DNA of 64,000 nucleotides, from NCBI RefSeq assembly GCF_003123685.1, contig NZ_QCYJ01000029.1, positions 62,001-126,000 on the forward strand. The letters are read 5' to 3'. Shown here one piece after another: positions 17,172 through 25,863 of the stretch. A program made the translations under genes and the position numbers. A model generated the notes under the pieces. It was not told where the DNA came from. It made no database searches and was given only the letters and a program-made list of their open reading frames with translations. This DNA is from Nocardia aurea (GTDB lineage Bacteria; Actinomycetota; Actinomycetes; Mycobacteriales; Mycobacteriaceae). Position 1 is the first letter of the stretch, and each line of letters begins with the position of its first letter.

Positions 17172-17206
17172 CCTCAGGATGGTCGGTCATGATGGGCTGA
17201 TGCCAT
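17144..17206. repeat. Perfect 63-bp palindrome (31-bp arms, 1-bp centre)
   Basis: Positions 17144-17174 are the exact reverse complement of 17176-17206, with C17175 as centre. The left arm holds the first codons of the GIY-YIG-like gene (MVGHDGLMP), so the same codons are repeated inverted on the opposite strand. Its length and perfection far exceed a normal terminator. It may be a fold-back duplication, a cruciform-forming regulatory site or an assembly artefact. Confidence 0.85.
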
Positions 17207-17268
17207 GGCGGCGGCGGGAGTGCCGGTGTCCTCGTGAGGGCCGAACATCGGTTGGCTCGATGCACTGG

Positions 17269-18006
17269 TTACGGCGGTTGAGTTCGGTCGGTGTTCGGGT
17301 CGTGTCTCGCGTCGAATTCCGCCCGCATCGCCGCGATTTGCTCGGTGAGTTCGGTGACTTGGGCGCGGGTCGCGGATTGGCTGGCTTCGTCTTCTTCTGC
17401 GACGCGTTGGATGATCCACGACGCCAATGTGGCTGTGACTACGCCGAGTAGGGCGATGCCTCCGAGCATCAATCCGAGGGCGACCAATCGTCCGGTGTTG
17501 GTGACCGGTGTGTAGTCCCCGTAGCCGACTGTGGTGACGGTGGTGATCGACCACCACAGTGCGTCGGGGAAGGTGGTGATGTTGGCTCCGGGGGCGTGGC
17601 GTTCGGTGTCGAGCATGGCCAGTGAGGCGACGAAGATCAGCAGCAGTGTCGATCCTGCGGTGTAGGCGATGACCCGACCACGAAGCGCGCCGCCGACCGA
17701 TCGTTGTAGGACACCGACCATGGTGAGGAGTCGAAGTACGCGTAAGGGTCGCAGCATCGGGAGGGCGACGATCGCGAATTCGTAGAGGTGTCGGATAAAC
17801 CACCGCCAGCGCGGCTTGCCCAGATACCAGCGAACCGCGTAGTCGAGGGCGAAGGCCAGCCACGTGCTCCACAGCACGGCATCGCCGATCCGTGCCGCTG
17901 TACCAGCGGGTTGGGCGAGGACTATCCAGGTGTAGACGCCCAGGAAGACGACCGCCGCCGCGGTGAGCGGCCAGTCGGTCAGCTGCTTCCAGCGATCTTC
18001 GCTCAC
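17269..18006 (-). CDS. Voltage-gated-type potassium channel protein
   Basis: The product is 245 residues from GTG 18006. Six hydrophobic segments are visible: about 12-31, 41-60, 72-90 and 112-132, a pore helix near 147-158, and a last one at 173-196. The selectivity filter TVGYGD is at 159-164. RPLRVLRLLTMVGVLQR at 86-102 is an S4-like segment with Arg at every third or fourth position, as in Kv channels. The C-terminal tail (AEEDEASQSATRAQVTELTE and on) is a coiled coil that could hold the tetramer. The frame is open to 18126, but the extra 40 residues are not channel-like. It would pass K+ across the cytoplasmic membrane. Confidence 0.88.
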   Translation of the reverse strand: MSEDRWKQLTDWPLTAAAVVFLGVYTWIVLAQPAGTAARIGDAVLWSTWLAFALDYAVRWYLGKPRWRWFIRHLYEFAIVALPMLRPLRVLRLLTMVGVLQRSVGGALRGRVIAYTAGSTLLLIFVASLAMLDTERHAPGANITTFPDALWWSITTVTTVGYGDYTPVTNTGRLVALGLMLGGIALLGVVTATLASWIIQRVAEEDEASQSATRAQVTELTEQIAAMRAEFDARHDPNTDRTQPP

Positions 18007-18360
18007 GCAGGGGAAATCTATCCGACCAGTACCGATATCGAAGTCACCCGTCGGTGGACTCGCCGCGCCTCGATGACCACGGTGGGAGGTGACTCGGTCG
18101 CAGCCGTTCGCGCACGCGATCACCACCGACGATCACCCGCATGGACCGCTCCTTCTTCAGCACTCTGATCGGCCCTGGCAGCGATGCGGTGGCGCTGTGG
18201 GCGCCCGCGCCACCGGACGTCGCGAACCCGGGACGGATCGGTAGTCCTACCGTGAGGTCGGCGCAACAGGTTGGTGGGCTGCTCGTCTGTCCGAACAGTG
18301 CCGGGTGAATTCCGCCGAACCATCGAGTAGCTATCGAGTTGCTGACTCTTATACTGGAAT

Positions 18361-19167
18361 ATGGTCCAGTTCCGGAAATCGAAAAAGTTCGGCCCGGTGC
18401 GGTTTACCGTGTCGAAGAAGGGTCTCGGCGCGAGTGTCGGTGCGGGGCCGCTGCGGGTCGGTGTCGGCCCTGACGGCAAAGTGCGACGCACGATATCGGT
18501 GCCCGGCACAGGCATCTACGACACCGAAATCATCGGCCGAGCCAACAAACCCGCAAATCCCACAGATCGTCCGCCGCCCGACGTGCCGCCGCCGCCACCA
18601 CCGGTCGGGCCTCGACAGCTCGAGCCATTGGTGCTCGAGCATCCGATCACGGCCAAGGGCCACACCGGCACCGTCACCTTCGACGGATGGTGGATCGACA
18701 TACAACGCACCGGTATCACCGCCAGGCTCGCGGCCAAGGTCAACTCGTTCGATTCCGCACGGATCCCGCTCGATCGCCTCGTGCGCGTGGAGTGGAAGCA
18801 GCCCTCGATGCTGGTCAACGGCCACCTGCGATTCGTCGTCGCCGACGAAGGGCCCTCCGCCCACGGCTCGGTGGCGGCCGCGGCCGACCCCAACACCGTC
18901 CTGGTGACCAAACAGCAGGTCGAACGTTTCGAACGCCTACGTGCCGCCCTGTCGGAAGCGCTCGGCAGCGACTGCACCCCGCGTTCCGCGGATACGGCAA
19001 ACCCGGCAGGCACCGACATCGACGACACCGGCTTACCTTCGGGGGACTGTGCGGACTCGGCACCCCCGACCGCACCGCCGGGCTGGTATCCCGACCCCAC
19101 TGTTCCCGGCACTCTGCGCTGGTGGGACGGGACGATCTGGACCCCACACACTGCCCCGCAACGCTGA
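18361..19167 (+). CDS. DUF4236-DUF2510 domain protein
   Basis: The product is 268 residues in three parts. Residues 1-55 (FRKSKKFGPVRFTVSKKGLG and ISVPGTGIYDTE) are a DUF4236 domain. A Pro-rich linker leads to a middle beta-rich region at about 88-200 (GTVTFDGWWIDIQRTGITAR), which looks like the DUF4429 or bacterial PH-type module. The C-terminus PPGWYPDPTVPGTLRWWDGT then IWTPHTAP is a DUF2510 motif, usually found on actinobacterial membrane or envelope-associated proteins. No transmembrane segment is present. Function unknown. Confidence 0.75.
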   Translation: MVQFRKSKKFGPVRFTVSKKGLGASVGAGPLRVGVGPDGKVRRTISVPGTGIYDTEIIGRANKPANPTDRPPPDVPPPPPPVGPRQLEPLVLEHPITAKGHTGTVTFDGWWIDIQRTGITARLAAKVNSFDSARIPLDRLVRVEWKQPSMLVNGHLRFVVADEGPSAHGSVAAAADPNTVLVTKQQVERFERLRAALSEALGSDCTPRSADTANPAGTDIDDTGLPSGDCADSAPPTAPPGWYPDPTVPGTLRWWDGTIWTPHTAPQR

Positions 19168-19254
19168 CATCGCTGCGCGCGACTGCTCGCCGCAGAGGAG
19201 ACTCGGCGCCTCGACTACCTCATCGACCCGAACTCTCGAGGTCAGCAAGTGAGT

Positions 19255-19824
19255 TCAGAGCAGTACCAGCAGCAGTATCCCCGTGATCGGGATCATTGAG
19301 AGGTATCCGAGGATCAATCCGGCGATCGCGAGCCCGTCTCCGCGTTGTCCGGTTGTGCGTATCTCGCGCAGTGCCGCGTGTCCGAACAGGATCGCCAGGG
19401 GTGGCAGCAGGATCCCGAGAACGACAGCGGTGACCGCGAGGGAGTTGGTTCCGAGGTGGCTGGTCGATGATGGTGCGCCGCTGATCTTGTCGGCGGTCAC
19501 CGGTTGTCCTTGGGCTGTGTATCCGACGACCGGGAAAACCGGTTCTCCGGTGTCGGTGAACCCGATCGGTGTGGGTCCGGGATCGAGGCGTTCGCGGACC
19601 GAGGATCCGTCGTGGCGTTGCAGGAGCGTGTCGAGGGTCGGCCGCTCGCCGGGAGATTTTGTCGGCGGTGTATCGGTCGATGGACGGCTTGCGAATACAA
19701 CCACTAGTAATATCGCACCGAGTGCTGAGAGAACAGGAAAGCCGCCGGGCTTCACCGGTACTGCGATACCTGCCACCACCATCACGAGCCCTATCGCCAG
19801 GGCGGGGCCGCGAACGTCCCTCAT
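19255..19824 (-). CDS. DUF4190-type membrane protein
   Basis: The product is 189 residues from ATG 19824. Two N-terminal hydrophobic helices (ALAIGLVMVVAGIAV; VLSALGAILLVVVFA) are followed by a polar region of about 70 residues, then a C-terminal pair (AVTAVVLGILLPPLAILFGH; AIAGLILGYLSMIPITGILL) with the AALREIRTTGQRGDGLAIAG linker that defines DUF4190. GGAG lies just before the start. Such proteins are common in actinobacteria without a known role. Confidence 0.75.
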   Translation of the reverse strand: MRDVRGPALAIGLVMVVAGIAVPVKPGGFPVLSALGAILLVVVFASRPSTDTPPTKSPGERPTLDTLLQRHDGSSVRERLDPGPTPIGFTDTGEPVFPVVGYTAQGQPVTADKISGAPSSTSHLGTNSLAVTAVVLGILLPPLAILFGHAALREIRTTGQRGDGLAIAGLILGYLSMIPITGILLLVLL

Positions 19825-20300
19825 ATTCCACTCCGCCCTTTGTTGCACGGGCTAATTCTGTTCAAGGGAACCACTTTCCGTGCCGGGCGATGCTACCCCG
19901 ACAGCGTTTCATAACGTCTCGTTCCGAAGCTGCGAGATTGTCGGCTCCCTGGCGAGCTGGCCGGTTGCCAGGATATCCGGGCAAACCGTTCGGACCGAAA
20001 TCGTAGGCCAGGCTGGAAGCGCCGACAGCGACACGGCGAAGTCCGAAACCTAACCGATCCTGTGAGCGTGATTGTTGCGAGTTCGACTGGAGACGATCGA
20101 AGCTTCGAATGCCAGATCCGGCCCCGAGGGCAATCAACCGAAGAGGAGCTTTCGATGGAGTGGGGCTGGTCCAGGCGCAGCGACAGCGGATGAGCACCAG
20201 CCCCTTTGGCTGCGCGCGTACCGCATCGGCTGTGGTTCCCGTTCCAGGTCTCACACTGTGGAAATACCCACGTAGTACAGGCGCGGATCACGAGCCGAGG
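19825..20300. other. No recognisable gene
   Basis: Short frames occur on both strands, none with a plausible ribosome site or protein family. Confidence 0.45.
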
Positions 20301-20918
20301 TCAGTCGATCGGTGCCACGAGCGCGTCGAGCATGACACGATCCTGGCTCGCCGGAACCGCGGCACAGCCAACCTCGACGTGTGTTACCGGCCCTCCGCAT
20401 TGGCGTGTCAGAAAGTCGGTATAGGCCGCGAGTCCCCGTGTCCGGTCCGATCGCCAATCGTTGGATGTTCCCCGCGTGATTGCTCGGTGTCGGTGGGTGA
20501 ATCCGGCGGCCGTCGCCAGCGTCAGAACGAACACCCCGTGACCGTTCGTTGCCCGGAGCTTTTCCCAGTCCTTGCCGAACCAGTCGATCGACGCCTGTTC
20601 TCGATTGTTGAGAAAGAAGTGAGTGAACGCCGACTTGAACTCCACGACGGTCTCGTACACACGCAGGTCGATTCGGCTTCCGAGCATTGCCTTGACCGGT
20701 ATCTCACGCTCGACAGCCGCGTGTGGAACCCCTGCCTGCACAAGCTGCAGGATCGTCTCCCACACCCACTGTGACTCGCCCTGCGCGAACGAACTCGCCA
20801 GCGCCAACCGATCCAGACCAGCAGTGTCATGTCCGATCGCCTCGAGCGCGCTGACGACCAATCCGACCGAGCGACCCGAGGTTTCCCCGAGATAGTCCGC
20901 GATACCCACCTGCGACAT
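20301..20918 (-). CDS. Hypothetical protein with a possible PD-(D/E)xK nuclease core
   Basis: The product is 205 residues from ATG 20918. The segment SRIDLRVYETVVEFKSAFTH contains D-x(8)-ExK, the spacing expected of a PD-(D/E)xK nuclease active site, preceded by a helix (EREIPVKAMLG) and followed by a conserved-looking helix with Trp (ASIDWFGKDWEKLR). Further strands (GVFVLTLATAAGF; VTHVEVGCAAV) would complete the fold. It could be a restriction-like or repair nuclease. The assignment rests on motif spacing only. An alternative TTG start lies at 20957. Confidence 0.5.
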   Translation of the reverse strand: MSQVGIADYLGETSGRSVGLVVSALEAIGHDTAGLDRLALASSFAQGESQWVWETILQLVQAGVPHAAVEREIPVKAMLGSRIDLRVYETVVEFKSAFTHFFLNNREQASIDWFGKDWEKLRATNGHGVFVLTLATAAGFTHRHRAITRGTSNDWRSDRTRGLAAYTDFLTRQCGGPVTHVEVGCAAVPASQDRVMLDALVAPID

Positions 20919-21370
20919 CTTCCTGGTCGCACCGCCATCGTGCAGACCAGGCCGCAATCGTGCGGTCCGCCGCGCTGGCTACTGGTCGACTTGCAGCAGC
21001 AGCCGATCACGCCGGCCCCTGCCTCTTGCTGTGGCCATTTGAAACGGGTGGTCTGCAGACCGGTCCATCAGGCGCCGATGACTGCCGTCGAGGTGGAGCC
21101 GGCGTCGGCGGCCCTGCTCCTACCACGACGGGCACATCCCGTACGGAGGTGCACCACGGACTCGCAGTGTTCGACCTCGAACCGTCCACAGCGCGTCCGC
21201 GGAATCGACTGCTGAACGCTCCCGGGCCCGGCGCCAGCAGGCTCGACATCGCGGCGGGTTTCGGGCATCGAAATCGTCCGATTATCCGATCAGTTGCTCG
21301 TGACTGTTTCCCGCCAGCTAACGTGAGGGTCGCGCGGCATGAGCGTACGCCGCCTTCTAGATGAGGAACG
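20919..21370. other. No recognisable gene
   Basis: Nothing coding could be supported. An AGGA ribosome site for the following gene is at its right end. Confidence 0.45.
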
Positions 21371-21808
21371 ATGACCGACCCATATCAGCCACAGTCCGGC
21401 AGTGCCCCCGAGTGGCCCACAACAGCTACCCCGTCCGACGGAATCCCGCAGCCCGGAAATCTCGCGCCCGCAGCAGGGTCCCCGCAGCCGACCGGGCAGA
21501 TGCCGACAGCCGGATACATGCCGACCGCGCCCCTGCGTGAGGTGTCGATCGATCATCGCCGCCAGACGTTGGCGATGGCAGTCGCGCACGAGGTCGCCCG
21601 TGGAGCCCGCGTGGAATCGCAAACCGAAACCATGGCGATCATCGTGACCGGGTCGAAACCCAACCACGTCCTCCACCTGATCCTCACCCTCGCCACCTGC
21701 GGCTTCTGGGGCATCGGATGGTTGATCGTGGCCGCCGCGCAACGAGAACACCGCGCGAGCATCACCGTCGATCCATACGGGCAACTACTCAGGCAGCAAC
21801 TCAGCTGA
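21371..21808 (+). CDS. Small Pro-rich membrane protein
   Basis: The product is 145 residues. The first 50 are Pro/Gln/Ser-rich (MTDPYQPQSGSAPEWPTTAT). A soluble segment (HRRQTLAMAVAHEVARGARV) is followed by one hydrophobic helix (VLHLILTLATCGFWGIGWLI). This layout, a disordered N-terminus plus a short amphipathic domain and one membrane helix, is common in nocardial accessory genes. AGGA is upstream of the ATG, and a strong terminator follows 20 bases after the stop, so it is a single-gene unit at its 3' end. Function unknown. Confidence 0.65.
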   Translation: MTDPYQPQSGSAPEWPTTATPSDGIPQPGNLAPAAGSPQPTGQMPTAGYMPTAPLREVSIDHRRQTLAMAVAHEVARGARVESQTETMAIIVTGSKPNHVLHLILTLATCGFWGIGWLIVAAAQREHRASITVDPYGQLLRQQLS

Positions 21809-21828
21809 CCGACAGTCGCAAAGACCGC

Positions 21829-21865
21829 CCAGAAACCCGCAGTCCCGCGCACTGCGGGTTTCTGG
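21829..21865 (+). terminator. Strong stem-loop terminator
   Basis: A 15-bp perfect stem (21829-21843 pairing with 21851-21865) with a 7-base loop lies 20 bases after the stop of the gene ending at 21808. The 3' arm ends in GGGTTTCTGG, so it has only a short U tract. Confidence 0.75.
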
Positions 21866-22582
21866 CCGCAGCAACATCACCGACCTCAGGACCGATGCGG
21901 ACTTACAGACTTTAAGCTGCGCCGGATGCCCTACGCCGTCGAGCGACCGGCGTTGTTGGCAGTACTGGCTGGCGAGGACGAGTCTCGACCGGCCGAACAG
22001 TACGTGACCGCCCACGCGTGGGCGGTGTTCGCAGACTCGGAACGATCGGCAGCGATCCGCCGATGTCGTTGTCTGAGTTCCGGATCGAGACCACTGCCGA
22101 CGTCTTCGCGTAGTCGACCCGGTTGCCCGCAGCAGTGGGGGAGCACGCCGGTCTCTCCCGCAGCGCGCCTCCGGACTGGTCGAGTCCGAGAACGACAGCG
22201 TGGATGTCGTCGTGGCGACAACTCTCGTACACGGTCCAGCACGACGCGAACCGGCGCGTTGATCCAGGCCGATCGGTGCGCTGGCCCGGATCACTCTCGG
22301 TACCTGAGCAGCGCGGGTCTAGATGGTGGATGGTCGCGCAGACGAAGGTGTAGCCGGGTGCACCACTGGCTGCCAGCGGCCGACCCCGCCGCTGGCTGGG
22401 TTGTAGTGCACAGTGCGGCTGAATCGACCGTCGCGCCAGTGACGTCGCACCTGCGACAGATTCGGAGCGCCTGATCGTCCGAATGGAGTTTTGGCAATCA
22501 TCTCAGTCGCTCTTTCGCATGGTCGGATTGAGTGCCGGGTCGAGGAGCTCTCGTCCACATAGCATCGCTGATCGAGCACACT
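21866..22582. other. No recognisable gene
   Basis: Overlapping frames of 60-180 codons exist in several registers, but they are Arg/Ser/Pro-rich and not protein-like. The start of one plus-strand frame at 21926 (MPYAVERPALLAVLAGEDES) looks natural for about 45 residues and then degenerates, so a gene remnant is possible. Confidence 0.4.
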
Positions 22583-22777
22583 TCACAGCGCACCGAGGTG
22601 ATCCACGATCAGAAGTACGAAGGCGGTCGTGGCCGCGAAACCTAAACCGCCGTCGCGGATAACCTCGGTGAGGGGTTCGCCTCCGAGGTAGGTGAGTAGA
22701 GCCGCAGCAATACCGACGATGACGCCGATCAGTGCGGCGATGGTGACCAGGAGCGCTTTGCGCAACGGCTGGTTCAT
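22583..22777 (-). CDS. Small membrane protein
   Basis: The product is 64 residues from ATG 22777 with GGGAGA upstream. Two hydrophobic helices (ALLVTIAALIGVIVGIAAAL and GFAATTAFVLLIVDHL) joined by TYLGGEPLTEVIRDGGL predict a hairpin in the membrane. It is divergent from the NB-ARC gene that begins 190 bases away. No family recognised. Confidence 0.55.
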   Translation of the reverse strand: MNQPLRKALLVTIAALIGVIVGIAAALLTYLGGEPLTEVIRDGGLGFAATTAFVLLIVDHLGAL

Positions 22778-22914
22778 GCGGGTCTCCCAGAGCCGGGTTT
22801 TCGGAACTAATATCGGTAGCCAGCACACCCCACACCGTCCGGTTCAGCAACGACTCGACATCAGCGAATAGCGTGAACGCGCATGTCAGGCATCAGAATT
22901 CGGCTCGCGACAAT

Positions 22915-22939
22915 GTTTCGAGTCGTATCGACTCGAAAC
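22915..22939. promoter_or_regulatory. Perfect 25-bp inverted repeat upstream of the NB-ARC gene
   Basis: GTTTCGAGTCG-TAT-CGACTCGAAAC has 11-bp arms and a 3-bp centre. Half-site ACTCG is repeated again at 22941-22945. It lies 26 bases before the chosen start of the HTH-NB-ARC-TPR gene and fits an operator bound by a dimer, possibly the HTH domain of that protein itself. Confidence 0.65.
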
Positions 22940-22965
22940 GACTCGTACTTTGCAAAGACGTGGCG

Positions 22966-25626
22966 ATGACCGAAAGTGGTAGGCGGACTGAGTTTTTCGC
23001 CGCCTTGGACGAGTTGCGCACTGCGGCGCGGGCGGTGACCGATAAGCGGCCGCCATCGGTACAGGTGATTTCTCGTAGCACCGAGGTGCCGGTAGGGACG
23101 TTGTACAGCTGGTTTCCTACCAGACCGACGAAGACGCGTACGGTTCCACGCAAAGACGAGCAACTAATCGCGGTGCTGGAATTTTTCCTACGTCGCGCCG
23201 GCCGCTTGGCCGAACGCGCACAGCTCGATCGGCGTACGCGAGAGGACTGGCTCGCCCTTCGCGACGCCGCCACCGAACCTGCCGAAAGCCGGAGGTCCCG
23301 CGACCGGCGCTCGGATTCCACCGCCAACGGCAACGAGGGGGTGATCACTGCCCATGTTCACCATAGTGATGGTCTGATCCCAGCACGCGAGCAGATCACC
23401 ACGAGCCTTCCTCCCGCACCGCGGACGTTCGTCGGCCGAGAGACAGAGCTGCGGCAAATCCTCGATGCAGCCGACCGCGATCGGATCGTGGCTATTCACG
23501 CGATCGACGGCATGGCCGGTATCGGTAAGACCACTCTGGCTGTCTACGCCGCACATCAACTCCGCGCACGGTTCCCACATGGGCAGTATTTCGTCGAGTT
23601 GCACGCACACACCCCTGGTCGGGCTCCGGAGCATCCAGCCGAGGTCCTGGCTCGTCTGCTGGCAGCGCTGGGCGTGGATCCTCGCGCAATTCCGGACAGC
23701 CTCGCCGCGCGGCGCGATCTTTGGCGCCACCGCCTGTCCGACAAGAAGGTCCTCCTCGTGCTCGACGACGCCACCGATCGAGCCCAGATCGAGCCGTTAC
23801 TTCCGAGCGGACCGCAGTCACTGACCGTAATCACCAGCCGGAGAAGACTTCTCCTGGTCCCCGATATGCGACCCCTCCCGCTCGAGGTTCTCACCCCTCG
23901 CGCAGGAACCGAACTGTTCCTCACCATTACCGGCAGAAACGCACACGACCCGGCCGAACGCGATGTGGCCTCAAGAATCGTGGCACTGTGCGGTCAACTA
24001 CCGCTCTCGATCGGGCTGGTAGCAGGGCGCGTGGCCCATCACCCGGGCTGGACCGTCACCGAAATCGACCAATTCGCACGAGAGTTGGCGGCGGCGACCA
24101 ACCGACTGTCGATACTCGATGATGACGGCTCCATCGTGCGCGCAGCATTCGACCTGTCCTACAACTCGATACCACCTGGCAGGCAACTATTGTTCCGCCG
24201 CATGGGATTGCACCCCGGCGCTGGGATCGATGCCTTCGCCGCAGCCGCGTTGCTGGGAACCGACCCGGTGGCGGCGGCACGTGAGTTGGGCAACCTACAC
24301 ACCGACCATCTCATCGACGAGATCGCCCGCGGACGCTACCGCCTGCACGACCTGCTGCGCGACTACTCCCGGGCGCTGGCCGCCGCTGACCCACCCGATC
24401 ACAATCATCGTGCGAGGGACAGACTGCTCGACTACTACCAACACACCGCCGCTGCGGCGGGCGAGCAACTGACACCGGCTAACACACCAGCCTCCGCCAC
24501 CACGAGTAGCCACCGCGGCCCGACCTTCGGCAACGATATCGAAGCGATGGAATGGCTGCGCCGCGAACGATCCACGCTGCTGTCCTATCTGCAGGACACG
24601 ACCGACAAGGATCCGACAAAGACGCTCCCCCTGATCAGCCCAGTAGCGTCGCTGCTGATCCGAGACGGGCCGTGGTCACTGGCCCTGCAACTGCTCCAAC
24701 AGGCGGCGGATCTGGCAGATCGCTTCGACCGTCCACGCGACCACGCCGAAGCACTCGCCGTGATGAGCGAAATCCAGTGGAACGCGGGAGCCAACGCCAA
24801 CTCGACCAACAACTCACACAAGGCACTGGCGCTGTATCGCGAACTCGGCGACCGCCGCGGAGAAGCCAACATCCTCGTGAACCTGGGGTGTGTCAGTCTC
24901 GGGACCAGCCAGTACGGACAAGCCGCAGACCTGTTCGACCACGCTCTGGCGATCTACGGTGACCTCGGTGACCGCTACGGACAAGCCATTGCCTTGCTCA
25001 ACATCGGCGAGGTACACCTCGAAACCGGAGAACACACCCACGCGACCGAACCGCTCAACCTGTCGCTGACAGCGTTCCGAGAACTCGGCCTACACCTCGG
25101 ACAGGCCAACACGCTACTACTGTTGGCTCGACTACACCGCCACACTGGACACCACGAACGCGCCGCTGACCTCGCCGCCAGCGCGTTGCAGATGTTCCGC
25201 GAGTTCGACAACCACCAAGGCGAAGCGAACACCCTCAACGAAATCGGAGCCAACCTTCAGATCCAAGGTACGTACAGCGCAGCCCTCGACCTGCACCGAC
25301 AAGCGCTGGTGACCTTCCGCGAGATCGGCTACCAACCCGGTGAACTCACCGCGCTCAACAAAATCGGGGCCGCGCTGCTCAACACCGGTGAACCACGGCA
25401 GGCGTCTGCGGCCTTCTCCGAAGCCACAAGAATCGCTGCGCAGAACGGATGCCGACACCAACACGCCCACGCACTCCTAGGAACCGCGCGCGCGAATGCA
25501 TCCATCGGCGACATCCCAACCGCCGTCACCGACCTCACCACAGCACTCACCATCTACCAGGAACTCGACCTCCCCGAAGCAGACGCCACAGCAACGGAAC
25601 TCGCAGCACTACGAGCCCTCTACTGA
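22966..25626 (+). CDS. HTH-NB-ARC-TPR STAND regulator
   Basis: The product is 886 residues. Residues 1-80 resemble the divergent XRE-type HTH of actinobacterial STAND proteins (RSTEVPVGTLYSWFPTRPTK). The NB-ARC NTPase follows: FVGRETEL near 155, Walker A GMAGIGKT at 182-189, Walker B KVLLVLDDA, the sensor SLTVITSRRRL, GQLPLSIGLVAGRVA, and the winged-helix end RYRLHDLLRDYSRAL. The C-terminal third has about seven 40-residue TPRs (GEANILVNLGCVSLGTSQYG and on) that would sense a ligand or partner. The frame is open to 22873, but that start would place the inverted repeat at 22915-22939 inside the coding region, so ATG 22966 was chosen. It resembles AfsR-type regulators without the SARP domain and stands first in a cluster of STAND genes. 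Confidence 0.85.
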   Translation: MTESGRRTEFFAALDELRTAARAVTDKRPPSVQVISRSTEVPVGTLYSWFPTRPTKTRTVPRKDEQLIAVLEFFLRRAGRLAERAQLDRRTREDWLALRDAATEPAESRRSRDRRSDSTANGNEGVITAHVHHSDGLIPAREQITTSLPPAPRTFVGRETELRQILDAADRDRIVAIHAIDGMAGIGKTTLAVYAAHQLRARFPHGQYFVELHAHTPGRAPEHPAEVLARLLAALGVDPRAIPDSLAARRDLWRHRLSDKKVLLVLDDATDRAQIEPLLPSGPQSLTVITSRRRLLLVPDMRPLPLEVLTPRAGTELFLTITGRNAHDPAERDVASRIVALCGQLPLSIGLVAGRVAHHPGWTVTEIDQFARELAAATNRLSILDDDGSIVRAAFDLSYNSIPPGRQLLFRRMGLHPGAGIDAFAAAALLGTDPVAAARELGNLHTDHLIDEIARGRYRLHDLLRDYSRALAAADPPDHNHRARDRLLDYYQHTAAAAGEQLTPANTPASATTSSHRGPTFGNDIEAMEWLRRERSTLLSYLQDTTDKDPTKTLPLISPVASLLIRDGPWSLALQLLQQAADLADRFDRPRDHAEALAVMSEIQWNAGANANSTNNSHKALALYRELGDRRGEANILVNLGCVSLGTSQYGQAADLFDHALAIYGDLGDRYGQAIALLNIGEVHLETGEHTHATEPLNLSLTAFRELGLHLGQANTLLLLARLHRHTGHHERAADLAASALQMFREFDNHQGEANTLNEIGANLQIQGTYSAALDLHRQALVTFREIGYQPGELTALNKIGAALLNTGEPRQASAAFSEATRIAAQNGCRHQHAHALLGTARANASIGDIPTAVTDLTTALTIYQELDLPEADATATELAALRALY

Positions 25627-25863
25627 CCTCGAGAACAGTCGCACACGCTCCTCGCCAGGGACTGTTTTGGAGGGACTGGTCGTCTGCGGGCGTGTCTGTA
25701 AGTCGCCGATACTCGGCCTTGCCGATTCCGGATGCGATGTGACCGTCGCCGTGTAGGTCAACGGAGTTCGTAGCGCGGGGTCCCGGCACGGTCAGGGCTG
25801 TCGTCGGATGGGGCTCTGGCCTGGACATCGGTTGCTGCTCCCGGCCGACCAGGTGTTCAGGTA

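Noticed and set aside
17179..17451. Plus-strand frame starting MVGHDGLMP
   Set aside because: Its start is only the inverted copy of the GIY-YIG gene start in the palindrome, and the rest is antisense to the potassium channel.
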